Shown one piece after another: positions 51,862 through 61,117 of a stretch of DNA of 64,000 bases. The notes under the pieces are model-generated. The model saw only the letters and a program-made list of their open reading frames with translations. It was not told where the DNA came from and ran no database searches. Numbering within the stretch: the stretch's first letter is position 1; the number at the start of each line of letters is the position of its first letter. The position numbers were made by a program, and so were the translations under genes. Source of the stretch: Polyangium jinanense (GTDB taxonomy: Bacteria; Myxococcota; Polyangia; Polyangiales; Polyangiaceae); assembly GCF_028435365.1 (NCBI RefSeq), contig NZ_JAGTJJ010000032.1, positions 62,001 through 126,000 of the forward strand. Reading direction: 5' to 3'.

Positions 51862-53430
51862 ATGGACGTGATCCGGACCGACGTGGCCATCATCGGCGGA
51901 GGACTCGGCGCCTGCGCCGCGGCGCTCGCGGCGGCTCGAATGGGCCTCCGTGTCGTGCTGACCGAGGAGACGCGCTGGCTCGGCGGTCAATTGACGAACC
52001 AGGCCGTTCCTCCCGACGAACACCCGTGGATCGAGGAACATGGGGCAAACCGGAGCTACCGCGCGCTGCGCGACGGGATCCGGCAATATTATCGCAGGAA
52101 TGTACCACTCTCCGCGGCGGCCAAGGCCCTTCCCACCCTGAACCCGGGGAATGGATGGGTCAGCCGCCTCTGCCACGATCCGCGCATCGCGGTCGCCGTG
52201 CTGCACGAGATGATCGCGCCGTACCGGCTCAACGGCAGCCTCTTCGAGCTTCGCCTCCACCGGCCGATCTCGGCGTGGACGCATGGCGACCGGGTGACCG
52301 GCGTCGTGGTCCGAGGGCGGGAGTCGGGGCGCGACGTCCTCCTCGAGGCCGATTACTTCATCGACGCCACGCCCCACGGCGAGCTCTTGGCCCTCGCGGG
52401 CGTGGAACACGTCCTCGGGCAAGAGTCCCGCGGGGAGACGGGGGAGCCGCACGCCGCCGAGGCGGCGGACCCGAGGGCCCAGCAAGCGATCACGGTGTGC
52501 TTCGCGATGGAGCACCTCCCCGGGGAAGACCATACCATCGACAAACCCCGTCAATACGATTTCTGGCGCGCGTACGAGCCACAGAGCTGGCCAGGCCGCC
52601 TGCTCGATTGGACGACCGTTCGCCCCGAGACCCTCGAGCCGCTGAGGCGGGGCCTGTTCGCCGCGGACGACGGTCACCCGTGGTGGACCTTCCGGCGTAT
52701 CCTCGACAAGGACATCTTCGAGCCGGGCTTCGCGCGGAGCGACGTCACCATCGTGAACTGGCCCCAGAACGATTACTGGCTCGGGCCCGTCTGCGGCGTC
52801 GACGCGGCGGAAGCCGCGCGGAACGAGGACGCCGCGCGGCAGCTCAGCTTGAGCCTCCTCTACTGGCTACAGACCGAGGCCCCCCGACCCGATGGCGGCG
52901 TCGGATACCGCGGGTTGCGCCTCCGCGCGGACGTGGTCGGCGGCACCGCGGACGGCCTCGCGCCGGCGCCGTACATTCGCGAATCCCGCCGGATCCGCGC
53001 GGAGTTCACGGTGCTCGAGCAGCACATCGCGTATCCGCTTCGCCCCGATGGCCCCGCGATCTTCGACGACAGCGTCGGGATTGGTTGCTACCGCATCGAT
53101 TTGCACCCGCGCGTCGGAGGCGCGGGTTACCTCGACCTTGGCTGCTGGCCGTTTCAGATTCCGCTGGGCGCGCTCATTCCGGTGCGTATGGAAAACTTGT
53201 TGCCAGGAGGCAAGAACCTGGGGACGACCCATATCACCAACGGTGCCTTCCGTGTCCACCCGGTCGAGTGGAGCGTGGGCGAGGCAGCGGGGCTCCTCGC
53301 GACGTTTTGCCTCGAGCGCCGCGTGCTCCCGCGAGAGGTGCACGCCCGGAAATCGCTGCGCGAGGAGCTCCAGACGTTGCTGCTCCGAAATGGCGTCGAG
53401 CTCGCCTGGCCAAAGGTGAGCCCGTTATGA
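51862..53430 (+). CDS. FAD-dependent oxidoreductase
   Basis: This 522-residue flavoprotein has the N-terminal dinucleotide motif DVAIIGGGLGACAAALAAAR (Gly-x-Gly-x-x-Gly), followed by GGQLTNQAVPPDEH and, near the C-terminus, LLPGGKNLGTTHITNGAFR. This matches the FAD_oxidored group of uncharacterised dehydrogenases often linked to carbohydrate use. There is no signal peptide. The start at 51862 lies one base after the stop of the pyruvyl-transferase-like gene. Downstream is repeat copy F and then uxaC on the same strand, so it may oxidise or reduce a sugar derivative of that pathway (inference only). Confidence 0.85.
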   Translation: MDVIRTDVAIIGGGLGACAAALAAARMGLRVVLTEETRWLGGQLTNQAVPPDEHPWIEEHGANRSYRALRDGIRQYYRRNVPLSAAAKALPTLNPGNGWVSRLCHDPRIAVAVLHEMIAPYRLNGSLFELRLHRPISAWTHGDRVTGVVVRGRESGRDVLLEADYFIDATPHGELLALAGVEHVLGQESRGETGEPHAAEAADPRAQQAITVCFAMEHLPGEDHTIDKPRQYDFWRAYEPQSWPGRLLDWTTVRPETLEPLRRGLFAADDGHPWWTFRRILDKDIFEPGFARSDVTIVNWPQNDYWLGPVCGVDAAEAARNEDAARQLSLSLLYWLQTEAPRPDGGVGYRGLRLRADVVGGTADGLAPAPYIRESRRIRAEFTVLEQHIAYPLRPDGPAIFDDSVGIGCYRIDLHPRVGGAGYLDLGCWPFQIPLGALIPVRMENLLPGGKNLGTTHITNGAFRVHPVEWSVGEAAGLLATFCLERRVLPREVHARKSLREELQTLLLRNGVELAWPKVSPL

Positions 53431-53463
53431 GTGAGCCGCGGCGGTGCACCTTATGGCATGGCG

Positions 53464-53858
53464 CTGAGCCTGGGTCTCTTCTTGGGGCCGCCGCGCCGGG
53501 GCGCCGCCCCGGGCCCCGCGGGGGCTGTTCGCCCCTCGACCCGAACCAGGGCAAGCCCTGGACCGTTCGTGGAAGAACTGCGCGATGCGCAGTTCTTCCA
53601 ACAGGCCGGTGGCAAGACCAGGAAGGTGCGTTTCACGCTGGTGACGGGCACGTTGCCCGTTGAGCCGTCAGCGCCGCGGTCTTGGCAGGCAGGGTCGTCG
53701 CCAGTCTTGACCTGGCCTGTTCGATGAACTGCGCATCGCGCAGTTCATCGACCCCGGGTCCAGCGCTTGCGCTGGTCCGGGTCCAGGGGCGGATAGCCCC
53801 TGGTGGGGCCTGGGGCAACGCCCCAGCGCAGCGCCTTCCAGATGAGACCCATGCTCAG
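53464..53858 (-). repeat. Hairpin repeat element, most complete copy with terminal inverted repeats (copy F)
   Basis: The 395-bp element lies in inverse orientation relative to B, C and E. Its outer ends are inverted repeats: CTGAGCCTGGGTCTCTTCT (53464-53482) and the complement of CTGAGCATGGGTCTCATCT (53840-53858), 17 of 19 identical. Inside are CGCCGGGGCG-n-CCCCGG, the palindromes with arms GGAAGAACTGCGC (about 53573-53601) and TCGATGAACTGCGC (about 53721-53751), and CCAGCGCTTGCGCTGG. TTATGGC occurs on both flanks (53451-53457 and 53860-53866), a possible target-site duplication. No transposase frame is present. Confidence 0.88.
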
Positions 53859-53914
53859 GTTATGGCGGGGGACCGTCGCTGGGCGTTGCCCTAGCATTCC
53901 CTATACTGCCAGGG

Positions 53915-55351
53915 ATGCCGCCCCGATGGACGCTCGACCCTGATCGCCTCTTTTCCGCGGAACCCTCCCAGCGAGCGGCCGCCCGGGAGCTTTATGCCCT
54001 GGTGCGTGATCTGCCCATCGTGAGCCCGCACGGCCACGTGGATCCGGCGCTGCTTGCGGATCCTTCGGCCCGCTTCGGCTCGCCCGCCGACCTGTTCGTC
54101 CTTCCCGACCATTACGTCTGCCGCCTGCTCCACAGCCGCGGCGTGCCCATGGAAGACCTCGGCATCGCCACCCGCGACGGGAGCCCGCACGAGCGCGACC
54201 ACCGCCGCATCTGGCAACGCTTCGCCGACCATTTTTACGTCTTCAGATCCACGCCGAGCGGACTGTGGCTCTCTGACGTCCTCATTTCCGTGTTTGGCGT
54301 GACCGAGCGGCTCGACGGGAACACCGCCCAGCGCATCTACGATCACCTCGCCGAGCGCCTCGAACGGCCGGAGTTTTCCCCGCGCGCTCTCTACGAGAGG
54401 TTCAACATCCGCGTTCTCTGCACCACGGACGGCGCCGCGGATTCGCTCGAACATCACCGCCGCCTCCGTTCCGAGGGCCGGCTCGACGTTCGCCCGACCT
54501 TCCGGCCCGACGCGGTCGTCCACCCGGGCACGCCCGGCTTCCGCGATCACATCGAGCGGCTCGGCGCGGCCGCCGGCATCGAGATCACGACCTACGCCGA
54601 TTACATCCGGGCCCTCGAAGAGCGCCGCGCCACGTTCAAGGCGCTCGGCGCCACCGCCACCGACCATGGCGCCGTCACCCCGCACGCCGAGCGGCTCGGC
54701 GCTGCGGAGGCCGAGCGAATCTTTTCGCACGCGCTTCGCGGCGAGGCGGGCGCAAACGATGCGGCGCGGTTCTCCGCCCACATGCTCATGGAAATGGCGC
54801 GCATGAGCGTCGAGGATGGCCTCGTCATGCAGCTCCACGCCGGCAGCCTGCGCAACCACCACGGGGCGCTGCTCGCGCGCTTCGGGCCCGATCGCGGCGC
54901 CGACATCCCCGTCGCCACCGAATGGACGAGAAACCTGCGGCCGCTGCTCGAAGCGTACGGCGACGATCCACGCTTCCAGCTCCTGCTCTTCACGCTCGAC
55001 GAGAGCACCTACGGGCGCGAGCTCGCCCCGCTCGCCGGGTATTATCCGGCCGTCTTGCTGGGGCCGCCCTGGTGGTTCTTCGATAGTCCGAATGGAATGG
55101 TCCGGTTTCTCGATCAAGTCACGGAGACGGCCGGCCTCTACAACACCGCGGGTTTCACCGATGATACGCGCGCGTTTTGCTCGATCCCCGCGCGGCACGA
55201 CGTCTGGCGCCGGGTGAGCAGCAACTGGCTCGCGGGGCTCGTGGTGACGGGCAGGCTCGACGCCGAAGAGGCGGCGGAGCTCGCCCCGGAATGCGCGGTG
55301 GGCCTGGCCGAGCGTGCTTATCGGCTCGGGGCGGGGGATCGGTCCACATGA
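53915..55351 (+). CDS. uxaC: Uronate (glucuronate) isomerase
   Basis: This 478-residue enzyme of the amidohydrolase-like UxaC family converts D-glucuronate to D-fructuronate (and galacturonate to tagaturonate). It shows the metal/active-site motif SPHGHVDP near residue 30, FNIRVLCTTDGAAD, HAGSLRNHHG, FTLDESTYGRELAPLAGYYP and LGPPWWFFDS, and has the usual family length. ATG 53915 follows TATACT (53902-53907) and AGGG closely. Its stop overlaps the start of the mannonate oxidoreductase gene (ATGA), so translation is coupled. In this locus the glucuronate would come from the myo-inositol oxygenase encoded at 60278. Confidence 0.95.
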   Translation: MPPRWTLDPDRLFSAEPSQRAAARELYALVRDLPIVSPHGHVDPALLADPSARFGSPADLFVLPDHYVCRLLHSRGVPMEDLGIATRDGSPHERDHRRIWQRFADHFYVFRSTPSGLWLSDVLISVFGVTERLDGNTAQRIYDHLAERLERPEFSPRALYERFNIRVLCTTDGAADSLEHHRRLRSEGRLDVRPTFRPDAVVHPGTPGFRDHIERLGAAAGIEITTYADYIRALEERRATFKALGATATDHGAVTPHAERLGAAEAERIFSHALRGEAGANDAARFSAHMLMEMARMSVEDGLVMQLHAGSLRNHHGALLARFGPDRGADIPVATEWTRNLRPLLEAYGDDPRFQLLLFTLDESTYGRELAPLAGYYPAVLLGPPWWFFDSPNGMVRFLDQVTETAGLYNTAGFTDDTRAFCSIPARHDVWRRVSSNWLAGLVVTGRLDAEEAAELAPECAVGLAERAYRLGAGDRST

Positions 55352-56172
55352 ATCCGGCGACGTTGTTCGACATTCGCGGCGAAGTGGCGGTCATCACGGG
55401 CGGCAGCGGCGTGCTCGGGTCCACGTTTTGCCGCACGCTCGCCGCGGCGGGCGCGTTCGTGGCCGTGATGGGGCGGCGGCGCGAGCCGTGCGAGGCCGTG
55501 GTGGAGTCGATCCGCGCGGAAGGGGGCGAGGCGCTCGCCGTGCCCTGTGACGTGCTCGATGGCGAGGCGCTCGACGCGGCGGCGCGGCACATCGAGGCCA
55601 CGCTCGGGCCGGTGACCATTCTCGTGAACGGGGCCGGAGGCAATCATCCGAAGGCCACGATCGGGCCGGATCGTAGCCTGTTCGAGCTGGATCCGGCGGG
55701 GTTCGGCGCGGTCTTCGATCTGAACGTGCAAGGCACGCTGCGGCCCTGCCAGGTCTTCGGACGCGGCATGGCCGCGCGGGGGCGTGGAAGCATCGTGAAC
55801 ATCACGTCCATGAGCGCCGATCGCCCGCTCACGCGTGTGGCCGCCTATGGCGCGGCGAAGGCCGCCGTCGTCAACCTGACTCGCTGGCTCGCGGTGCACA
55901 TGGCCCAGACCTACGGCCCCCACATCCGCGTCAACGCGCTCGCGCCTGGGTTTTTCCTCACGGAACAAAACCGATTTTTGCTCACCGATCCCGCGACGAA
56001 CACGCTCACCGAGCGGGGGAGGGCGATCGTCTCGCACACGCCCATGGCGCGGATGGGCGCGCCGGAGGATCTTTCCGGCGCGCTGCTTTTCCTGGTCAGC
56101 CCGGCGTCGACCTTCGTGACGGGGGTGGTCTTGCCGGTGGACGGCGGGTTCTCCGCCCAGAGTGGGGTATGA
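55348..56172 (+). CDS. uxuB: D-mannonate oxidoreductase (fructuronate reductase), SDR type
   Basis: This 274-residue SDR has the cofactor motif TGGSGVLG, NGAGGNHPKA, catalytic Ser in NITSMSAD, Tyr-Lys in YGAAKAA and the C-terminal pair APGFFLTEQNRFLLTD and VLPVDGGFSA. These signatures mark the SDR-type mannonate oxidoreductases (as in Bacillus and Thermotoga uronate operons) that reduce D-fructuronate to D-mannonate with NAD(P)H, distinct from the longer E. coli-type enzyme. The ATG overlaps the uxaC stop by four bases. The next gene begins one base after its TGA, so uxaC, this gene and the LarA-like gene form one coupled operon. Confidence 0.92.
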   Translation: MNPATLFDIRGEVAVITGGSGVLGSTFCRTLAAAGAFVAVMGRRREPCEAVVESIRAEGGEALAVPCDVLDGEALDAAARHIEATLGPVTILVNGAGGNHPKATIGPDRSLFELDPAGFGAVFDLNVQGTLRPCQVFGRGMAARGRGSIVNITSMSADRPLTRVAAYGAAKAAVVNLTRWLAVHMAQTYGPHIRVNALAPGFFLTEQNRFLLTDPATNTLTERGRAIVSHTPMARMGAPEDLSGALLFLVSPASTFVTGVVLPVDGGFSAQSGV

Positions 56173-56173
56173 G

Positions 56174-57415
56174 ATGTTGATCGGCCAGGGTTCTCCCGGG
56201 CAAACCCTCACGGACGAGGCCGTCCACCGGATCCTCGACGAGGCGCTCGCCGCGCTCCCGCTCACGGGCAAACGGCTCCTCGTCATCATCCCCGACGCGA
56301 CCCGCACCGCGCCGATCCCGCTCATGTTTCGGCTCCTCCACACGCTCCTCGCCGGACGTGTCGCGCGTCTCGATTATTTGATTGCGCTCGGCACACATCC
56401 GCCAATGGATGAAACCGCCATCGAAAAACTCGTCGGGAAAGATGGGCCGGGGCGCGGCGACGGGCGAACGTCGATCTTCAATCACGCGTGGGACGATCCG
56501 GGCGCGCTGGCAACCATCGGCGTGATCGGCGAGGACGAGATGGCGCGCCTGACCGGCGGGCTGCTCGCGGTCGCGACAGAGGTGCGGCTCAATCGCAGGA
56601 TCTTCGAGTATGATCAAATCCTCATCTGCGGCCCGGTGTTCCCGCACGAGGTGGTGGGTTTTTCCGGGGGCGCCAAGTACCTGTTCCCGGGCATCGCGGG
56701 GCGCGAGATCATCGACACGACCCACTGGCTCGGGGCGCTCTCGACGAGCATGTCGACGATCGGCGTCAAGGATACGATCGTCCGGCGGGTGATCCATCGC
56801 GCGGCCGAATTCGTGCCGGTGCCCGTCCTCTGCGCGGCCCTCGTGCTCCGCGGCGCGGATCTGCACGGGTTTTACGTAGGCCCGCACGTGGAGGCGTGGA
56901 GCGTGGCGGCCGATCTCTCCAATGAGCTCAACATCATCCACACGAAGCGGCGCTACCAGCGCGTGCTCTCGCTCCCCTCGACGAAATACGCCGACCTCTG
57001 GACCGCGGCCAAGGCCATGTACAAGACGGAGCCCGTGATCGAGGATGGCGGCGAGGTGATCATTTACGCGCCGCACCTCGGGGAAGTCTCGTTCACCCAC
57101 GGCGCGCTCATCGATCGGGTGGGCTACCACGTGCGGGATTATTTTCTCGCGCAATGGGACCATTTCCGCACGGTCCCCCTGTCCATCCTCGCGCACAGCA
57201 CCCACGTGAAAGGCGCGGGCCGCTACGACGCAGAGCAAGGAGAACGGCCGCGCATCCAGGTGACGCTCGCGACGGGCATCCCGGAAGAGCGCTGCCGGCG
57301 GATCAACCTGGGGTTCACCGATCCCCGAGGGATCGATCCGGCTGCGTGGGAGGGGCGGGAAGACGAGGGGATCCTGATCGTGCGGAACGCGGGCGAAGTG
57401 CTTTATCGGTCATGA
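56174..57415 (+). CDS. LarA-like nickel-pincer racemase/epimerase, probable sugar-acid epimerase
   Basis: This 413-residue protein matches the lactate racemase (DUF2088/LarA) family: DATRTAP, GTHPPM (catalytic His75) and [20 protein letters not shown] with His158 and Lys168, ten residues apart as in the lactate racemase pair that binds the nickel-pincer nucleotide. LarA interconverts 2-hydroxy acids at C2 by hydride transfer. The operon position right after uxuB suggests a sugar-acid substrate; C2 epimerisation of D-mannonate would give D-gluconate (inference). An in-frame GTG at 56162 could extend it by four residues. LarB, C and E, needed to make the cofactor, are not in the window. The stop overlaps the convergent ABC gene by six bases. 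Confidence 0.88.
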   Translation: MLIGQGSPGQTLTDEAVHRILDEALAALPLTGKRLLVIIPDATRTAPIPLMFRLLHTLLAGRVARLDYLIALGTHPPMDETAIEKLVGKDGPGRGDGRTSIFNHAWDDPGALATIGVIGEDEMARLTGGLLAVATEVRLNRRIFEYDQILICGPVFPHEVVGFSGGAKYLFPGIAGREIIDTTHWLGALSTSMSTIGVKDTIVRRVIHRAAEFVPVPVLCAALVLRGADLHGFYVGPHVEAWSVAADLSNELNIIHTKRRYQRVLSLPSTKYADLWTAAKAMYKTEPVIEDGGEVIIYAPHLGEVSFTHGALIDRVGYHVRDYFLAQWDHFRTVPLSILAHSTHVKGAGRYDAEQGERPRIQVTLATGIPEERCRRINLGFTDPRGIDPAAWEGREDEGILIVRNAGEVLYRS

Positions 57416-58204
57416 AGCTCGAAGCTCGTGCTGGAGTTGCTCGAGCTCCTCGCCGCCCGCCATGCGTCGCACCAGCTCGTCGCGCGAGATCTCCGCCTTG
57501 GTAAAGGTCCCCTCGCAGCGGCCCCGGCTCAAAATGGTGAATCGGTCCCCGACCATGTGCGCGTGGTGCGGGTTGTGCGTGATGAGAATGACGCCGCATC
57601 CCCGTGTTCGCGCCTCCATCACGTACCGGAGGACGATCCCCGCCTGCTTCACGCCGAGCGCGGACGTCGGCTCGTCGAGCACGAGCACCCGGGCGCCGAA
57701 ATGGATCGCCCGCGCAATCGCGAGCGCCTGGCGTTGTCCGCCCGAAAGCGCCGAGACCGGCGCCGACATGTCGCGCAGCTCGATCCCCATTCGCTTGAGC
57801 TCGGCGCGCACCACCTCCTCGGCCTCGCGCAAATCGAGGCGCCTGAGGGGCCACACGCCCCGCGTGGGCTCGGCGCCGAGGAAAAAATTGCGCACGACCG
57901 AGAGCATCGGGACCATCGCGAGGTCCTGGTACACGGTGGCAATGCCGCGGGCGAGGGCGTCCCGCGGCGAGGAGAATCGCACGGGCTCGCCGTCCACGAG
58001 CAGGCGCCCCTCGTCCGGCGGATGGACGCCCGAGAGCGTCTTGATGAGCGTCGATTTGCCGGCGCCGTTGTCCCCGAGGACACACAGGATCTCGCTCGCA
58101 TACACGCGCATCGAGACGTCCTCGAGCGCGGTGATGCGACCGAATCGCTTGGTGATGTGATCCGCTTCGAGGATCGGTGCCGTACCGTTCGTCTCGTGGC
58201 TCAT
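57410..58204 (-). CDS. Sugar ABC transporter ATPase (single-domain, carbohydrate uptake type)
   Basis: This 264-residue ABC ATPase has Walker [11 protein letters not shown]-loop [10 protein letters not shown], signature [15 protein letters not shown], Walker [13 protein letters not shown] and H-loop ITHNPHH. It resembles the first half of RbsA-type proteins but has one nucleotide-binding domain, as in FrcA-like systems, and should act as a homodimer. It powers the permease encoded upstream in the operon, overlapping it by four bases (ATGA). The C-terminus ends against the convergent LarA-like gene. The cargo is probably a polyol or sugar; myo-inositol fits the adjacent MIOX gene (inference). 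Confidence 0.93.
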   Translation of the reverse strand: MSHETNGTAPILEADHITKRFGRITALEDVSMRVYASEILCVLGDNGAGKSTLIKTLSGVHPPDEGRLLVDGEPVRFSSPRDALARGIATVYQDLAMVPMLSVVRNFFLGAEPTRGVWPLRRLDLREAEEVVRAELKRMGIELRDMSAPVSALSGGQRQALAIARAIHFGARVLVLDEPTSALGVKQAGIVLRYVMEARTRGCGVILITHNPHHAHMVGDRFTILSRGRCEGTFTKAEISRDELVRRMAGGEELEQLQHELRAS

Positions 58205-59190
58205 CGCCGCGCCTCCGCCGCCCGCATCTGGACGGAGCTGTTGAGGAGCACCGCCAGGATCAGGACCGCGCCGAGAAACACCTTGTACCAGTCCGAATCC
58301 ACGCCCGAAAAGACGATGCCCTGCTGCACCATGCCGAAGAGGAGCGCTCCGCAGGCCGCGCCCACGACGGATCCGCGTCCGCCCGTGAGCAGCGTGCCGC
58401 CGAGGACCGCGGCGAGAATGGCTTCGAGCTCCTTGCCCGTGCCACGCAAAACGTCGGTGCCGCGGAATTGCACGGTCTGAAACGTGGCGACCAGGCACGC
58501 GGCAAGCGCCGTGGTCATGAAAAGAAGAATCTTGACGCGGTCGACCGGAATCCCGAGGCGGCGCGCGGCATCCGGGGCGCCGCCAACCGCAAAAATCCAG
58601 TTTCCTGGGCGCGTGCGCACGAGGACCCACGTGGCGAGCGCGGTGAGGCCCAACCACCAGAGCAGGGTGATCGAAAAAGGCCCGATCTGCCCGGCGAAGA
58701 GCTTTTGCGCCGTGCCGAATCCGCCCGCCTCCTCGAGGCCGCCCACCTGGGTTCGTCCGGTGATGAGGCGTGTCGTGCCAATCGTGCCGCCGGCCAGGAT
58801 GAAGAGCGTGCCGAGCGTGACGATGAACGAGGGCAGGCGCGTGCGGGTCACGATGAAGCCATTGGCGAGGCCCACGCACGCCGCGAGCGCCGCGGCCGCC
58901 GCGATCCCGGCCCATAACGGCCAGCCGAGCTCGGTCGTGCAAAGCGCGATGGTCATCCCGCTCGCGGCCATGGTCGAGCCAATGGAGAGGTCGAACTCGC
59001 CCGCGATCATGAGCAGCGCGACGGGCGCGGCCAGGATGCCGAGCTCGGCGGCGATCGCGAGGTAACTCGCCGTGCCGGAGAGGGTCAAAAACCCGGAGTC
59101 ACCGGCGGTGACGGCGAAAAAGAGCCAGGCGGCCACCACGGCGGCGACGACGCCGAGCTCGGGGCGGGCGAGCCATTTGCGCGCGGACAC
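58201..59190 (-). CDS. Sugar ABC transporter permease (RbsC type)
   Basis: This 329-residue membrane protein has about nine to ten hydrophobic helices and the RbsC/BPD_transp_2 signatures: [36 protein letters not shown], and the coupling-loop region [19 protein letters not shown]. It forms the channel of the carbohydrate uptake system (CUT2 class). The start is taken as GTG 59190, two bases after the stop of the binding-protein gene, because no ATG precedes the first helix. The overlap with the ATPase gene and the two-base gap to the binding-protein gene show a tight three-gene operon. Confidence 0.92.
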   Translation of the reverse strand: MSARKWLARPELGVVAAVVAAWLFFAVTAGDSGFLTLSGTASYLAIAAELGILAAPVALLMIAGEFDLSIGSTMAASGMTIALCTTELGWPLWAGIAAAAALAACVGLANGFIVTRTRLPSFIVTLGTLFILAGGTIGTTRLITGRTQVGGLEEAGGFGTAQKLFAGQIGPFSITLLWWLGLTALATWVLVRTRPGNWIFAVGGAPDAARRLGIPVDRVKILLFMTTALAACLVATFQTVQFRGTDVLRGTGKELEAILAAVLGGTLLTGGRGSVVGAACGALLFGMVQQGIVFSGVDSDWYKVFLGAVLILAVLLNSSVQMRAAEARR

Positions 59191-59192
59191 GG

Positions 59193-60200
59193 CTAACGAA
59201 TGCCTTTCTTGCTCGCGTCGATCACGGCCGCCGCGTTCTCCTTCGTGACGAACGAGGGCCCCGTGGGGATCGCCTCCGCCGCGGGGAGCAGGCCGTGCCG
59301 CGTGTATTGCGCGAGCAGGACGACGGAGAGATATCCCTGCAAATATTGCTGCTGGTCGATGGCGAACGTGATCTGCCCGTCGCGGACCGCCGCGAGGACG
59401 TCGGGCGAAAGATCGAACGTCGCGACCTTGACCGTGCCGAGCCGGTTCGCTTGCCGGAGGCCGGCGAGGGCCGGGTGCACGCCCGGCGGGCCCAGCGTGA
59501 AAATGCCATCCACGTCGGGCGTCAATGCGGCCATGATCTTTTGTTGTGTGTCGGTGGGGCTCGTGGCGTTCACCGCCAGCACGCGACCCTTGCCCCCCAC
59601 CTTTTCGAGCGCGTCGAGGAAGCCGCGGCAACGCTCGTCCTGGGAGATGTTGCCGACCTCGTGGTTCACGCAGATCGCGTGGCGCACGCCCTCCTTCGCC
59701 ATACGCTCACCGCCGGCCTTCCCGGCGTCGTATTCGCTCTGGCCGATATGCAAGAGCGCGCCCATCTTGCGCGCCTCTGCGCCGCCGGCGTTGATGCTGA
59801 TGACGGGAATGCCGGCGTCTCGGGCAGCCAAAAGCGAACGCGCGAGGGCGCTGGGATCCGGGACGGAGACGATGAGGCCGCTCGGCTTGCGGGCGACCTC
59901 GGCGTCGATGAGGCGGCTCATCGCGACCATGTCGAAGGTCTGGGGCGCCTGGTACGTGACCTTGACGCCCATGTCCTTCGCCGCCTGGTCGATTCCGTTT
60001 TTCACCACGGACCAGAATGGATCGGAGGCCTGGCCGTGGGTGACGACCGCGAAATGCGCCCTTACGCTCGAATCGCGCGTGGTCGCGCTCGCGCGCTCGC
60101 CCCTGCCGCATGCGATGGCGGCGAAGAGGGCGACGAGGCAGCCGAGGACCATCCACAACGCGCGGCGGCGGGCGGAGAGCTCTCTTTTCATGTTCCCCAT
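59193..60200 (-). CDS. Sugar ABC transporter substrate-binding lipoprotein
   Basis: This 335-residue protein has a lipoprotein signal (LFAAIAC) and a periplasmic-binding-protein fold of the RbsB class: [20 protein letters not shown] at the first lobe, [36 protein letters not shown] and [17 protein letters not shown]. Ligand-contact residues of known inositol binders could not be assigned from sequence, so cargo identity is inferred from context. It is the first gene of the importer operon and is divergent from the MIOX gene with a 77-bp shared upstream region. MGN at 60200 and MKR at 60191 are alternative starts. Confidence 0.92.
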   Translation of the reverse strand: MGNMKRELSARRRALWMVLGCLVALFAAIACGRGERASATTRDSSVRAHFAVVTHGQASDPFWSVVKNGIDQAAKDMGVKVTYQAPQTFDMVAMSRLIDAEVARKPSGLIVSVPDPSALARSLLAARDAGIPVISINAGGAEARKMGALLHIGQSEYDAGKAGGERMAKEGVRHAICVNHEVGNISQDERCRGFLDALEKVGGKGRVLAVNATSPTDTQQKIMAALTPDVDGIFTLGPPGVHPALAGLRQANRLGTVKVATFDLSPDVLAAVRDGQITFAIDQQQYLQGYLSVVLLAQYTRHGLLPAAEAIPTGPSFVTKENAAAVIDASKKGIR

Positions 60201-60277
60201 TTCCTCGCGGAGCCCCCTGCGCCGCGACCTTCGAGAATCCTAGCGCCGCCCGGACCTTCGCGCTATTGCCCTGGACA

Positions 60278-61117
60278 ATGAGCGTGACCGAGCACCTTGG
60301 GCAGATCCAGGATGGGAAACGAGCAGCCGCCACGACAGCAAAGAAGGAAACCTCGGAGTTTCGCGATTACCGCGCCGAGGCGAGGCCCAGCGTCAAGGAG
60401 CTTTACCGGCTGAACCACGAGCACCAGACGCTCTCGTTCGTAGAGGACAAGAAGCGGCAATACCTGAGCCTGGATCGGCGCCGGGCGGGTATGTGGGAGG
60501 TGCTCGAGCTGCTCGATCGGCTGGTCGACGACAGCGATCCGGACACGGAGCAGTCGCAGATCGCGCACGCGCTGCAGTCCGCGGAGGCGGCGCGACGCGA
60601 CGATCAGCCGCCGTGGTTCGTCCTGACGGCGCTCATCCACGACGCCGGCAAGATGCTTTGCCTGTCGGGCGAGCCGCAATGGGCCGTCGTGGGCGATACG
60701 TTCCCCGTGGGCTGCGCGTTTTCGGACCGCATCGTCTTCCCCGAGCTCTTCGCGAACAACCCGGATCGGCAAAACCCGCGTTATCAGACGCCGTGCGGGG
60801 TGTACGAGGAGGGATGTGGGCTCTCGAAGGTCCACATGTCGTGGGGGCACGACGAATACCTTTACCACGTGGTGAAGGAGTACCTGCCGCTCGAGGCCCA
60901 GTACATGATCCGGTATCACTCGTTTTACGCGGCCCACCGCGAAGGCGCCTATGGGCACCTGATGAACGAGCAGGACCGGCAGATGATGGAGTGGGTGCGG
61001 CGGTTCAACCCGTACGATCTCTACTCGAAGGCCGACGCGCCGCCGGACGTGGCGAAGCTCCGGCCCTATTACCAGGACCTCATCGCGAAGTATCTTCCCG
61101 CCGAGCTCCGCTGGTGA
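60278..61117 (+). CDS. miox: myo-Inositol oxygenase (MIOX)
   Basis: This 279-residue enzyme matches the diiron HD-fold myo-inositol oxygenases that cleave myo-inositol with O2 to D-glucuronate. Landmarks are LNHEHQTLSFV, the metal pair LIHDAGK, HMSWGHDEYLYHV, RYHSFYAAHREGAY and NPYDLYSKAD at the end, so all expected His/Asp iron ligands are visible. The length equals the eukaryotic enzymes. Bacterial MIOX is uncommon; here it sits beside an importer and glucuronate enzymes, making the assignment secure. No ribosome site precedes ATG 60278; the message may be leaderless or nearly so. Repeat copy G starts directly after its TGA. Confidence 0.94.
   Translation: MSVTEHLGQIQDGKRAAATTAKKETSEFRDYRAEARPSVKELYRLNHEHQTLSFVEDKKRQYLSLDRRRAGMWEVLELLDRLVDDSDPDTEQSQIAHALQSAEAARRDDQPPWFVLTALIHDAGKMLCLSGEPQWAVVGDTFPVGCAFSDRIVFPELFANNPDRQNPRYQTPCGVYEEGCGLSKVHMSWGHDEYLYHVVKEYLPLEAQYMIRYHSFYAAHREGAYGHLMNEQDRQMMEWVRRFNPYDLYSKADAPPDVAKLRPYYQDLIAKYLPAELRW

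Noticed and set aside
53464..53858. Insertion sequence with a transposase
   Set aside because: All frames through the repeat copies are short and made of hairpin sequence; no DDE, HUH or RAYT-type motif is visible in any copy, so they are at most non-autonomous.
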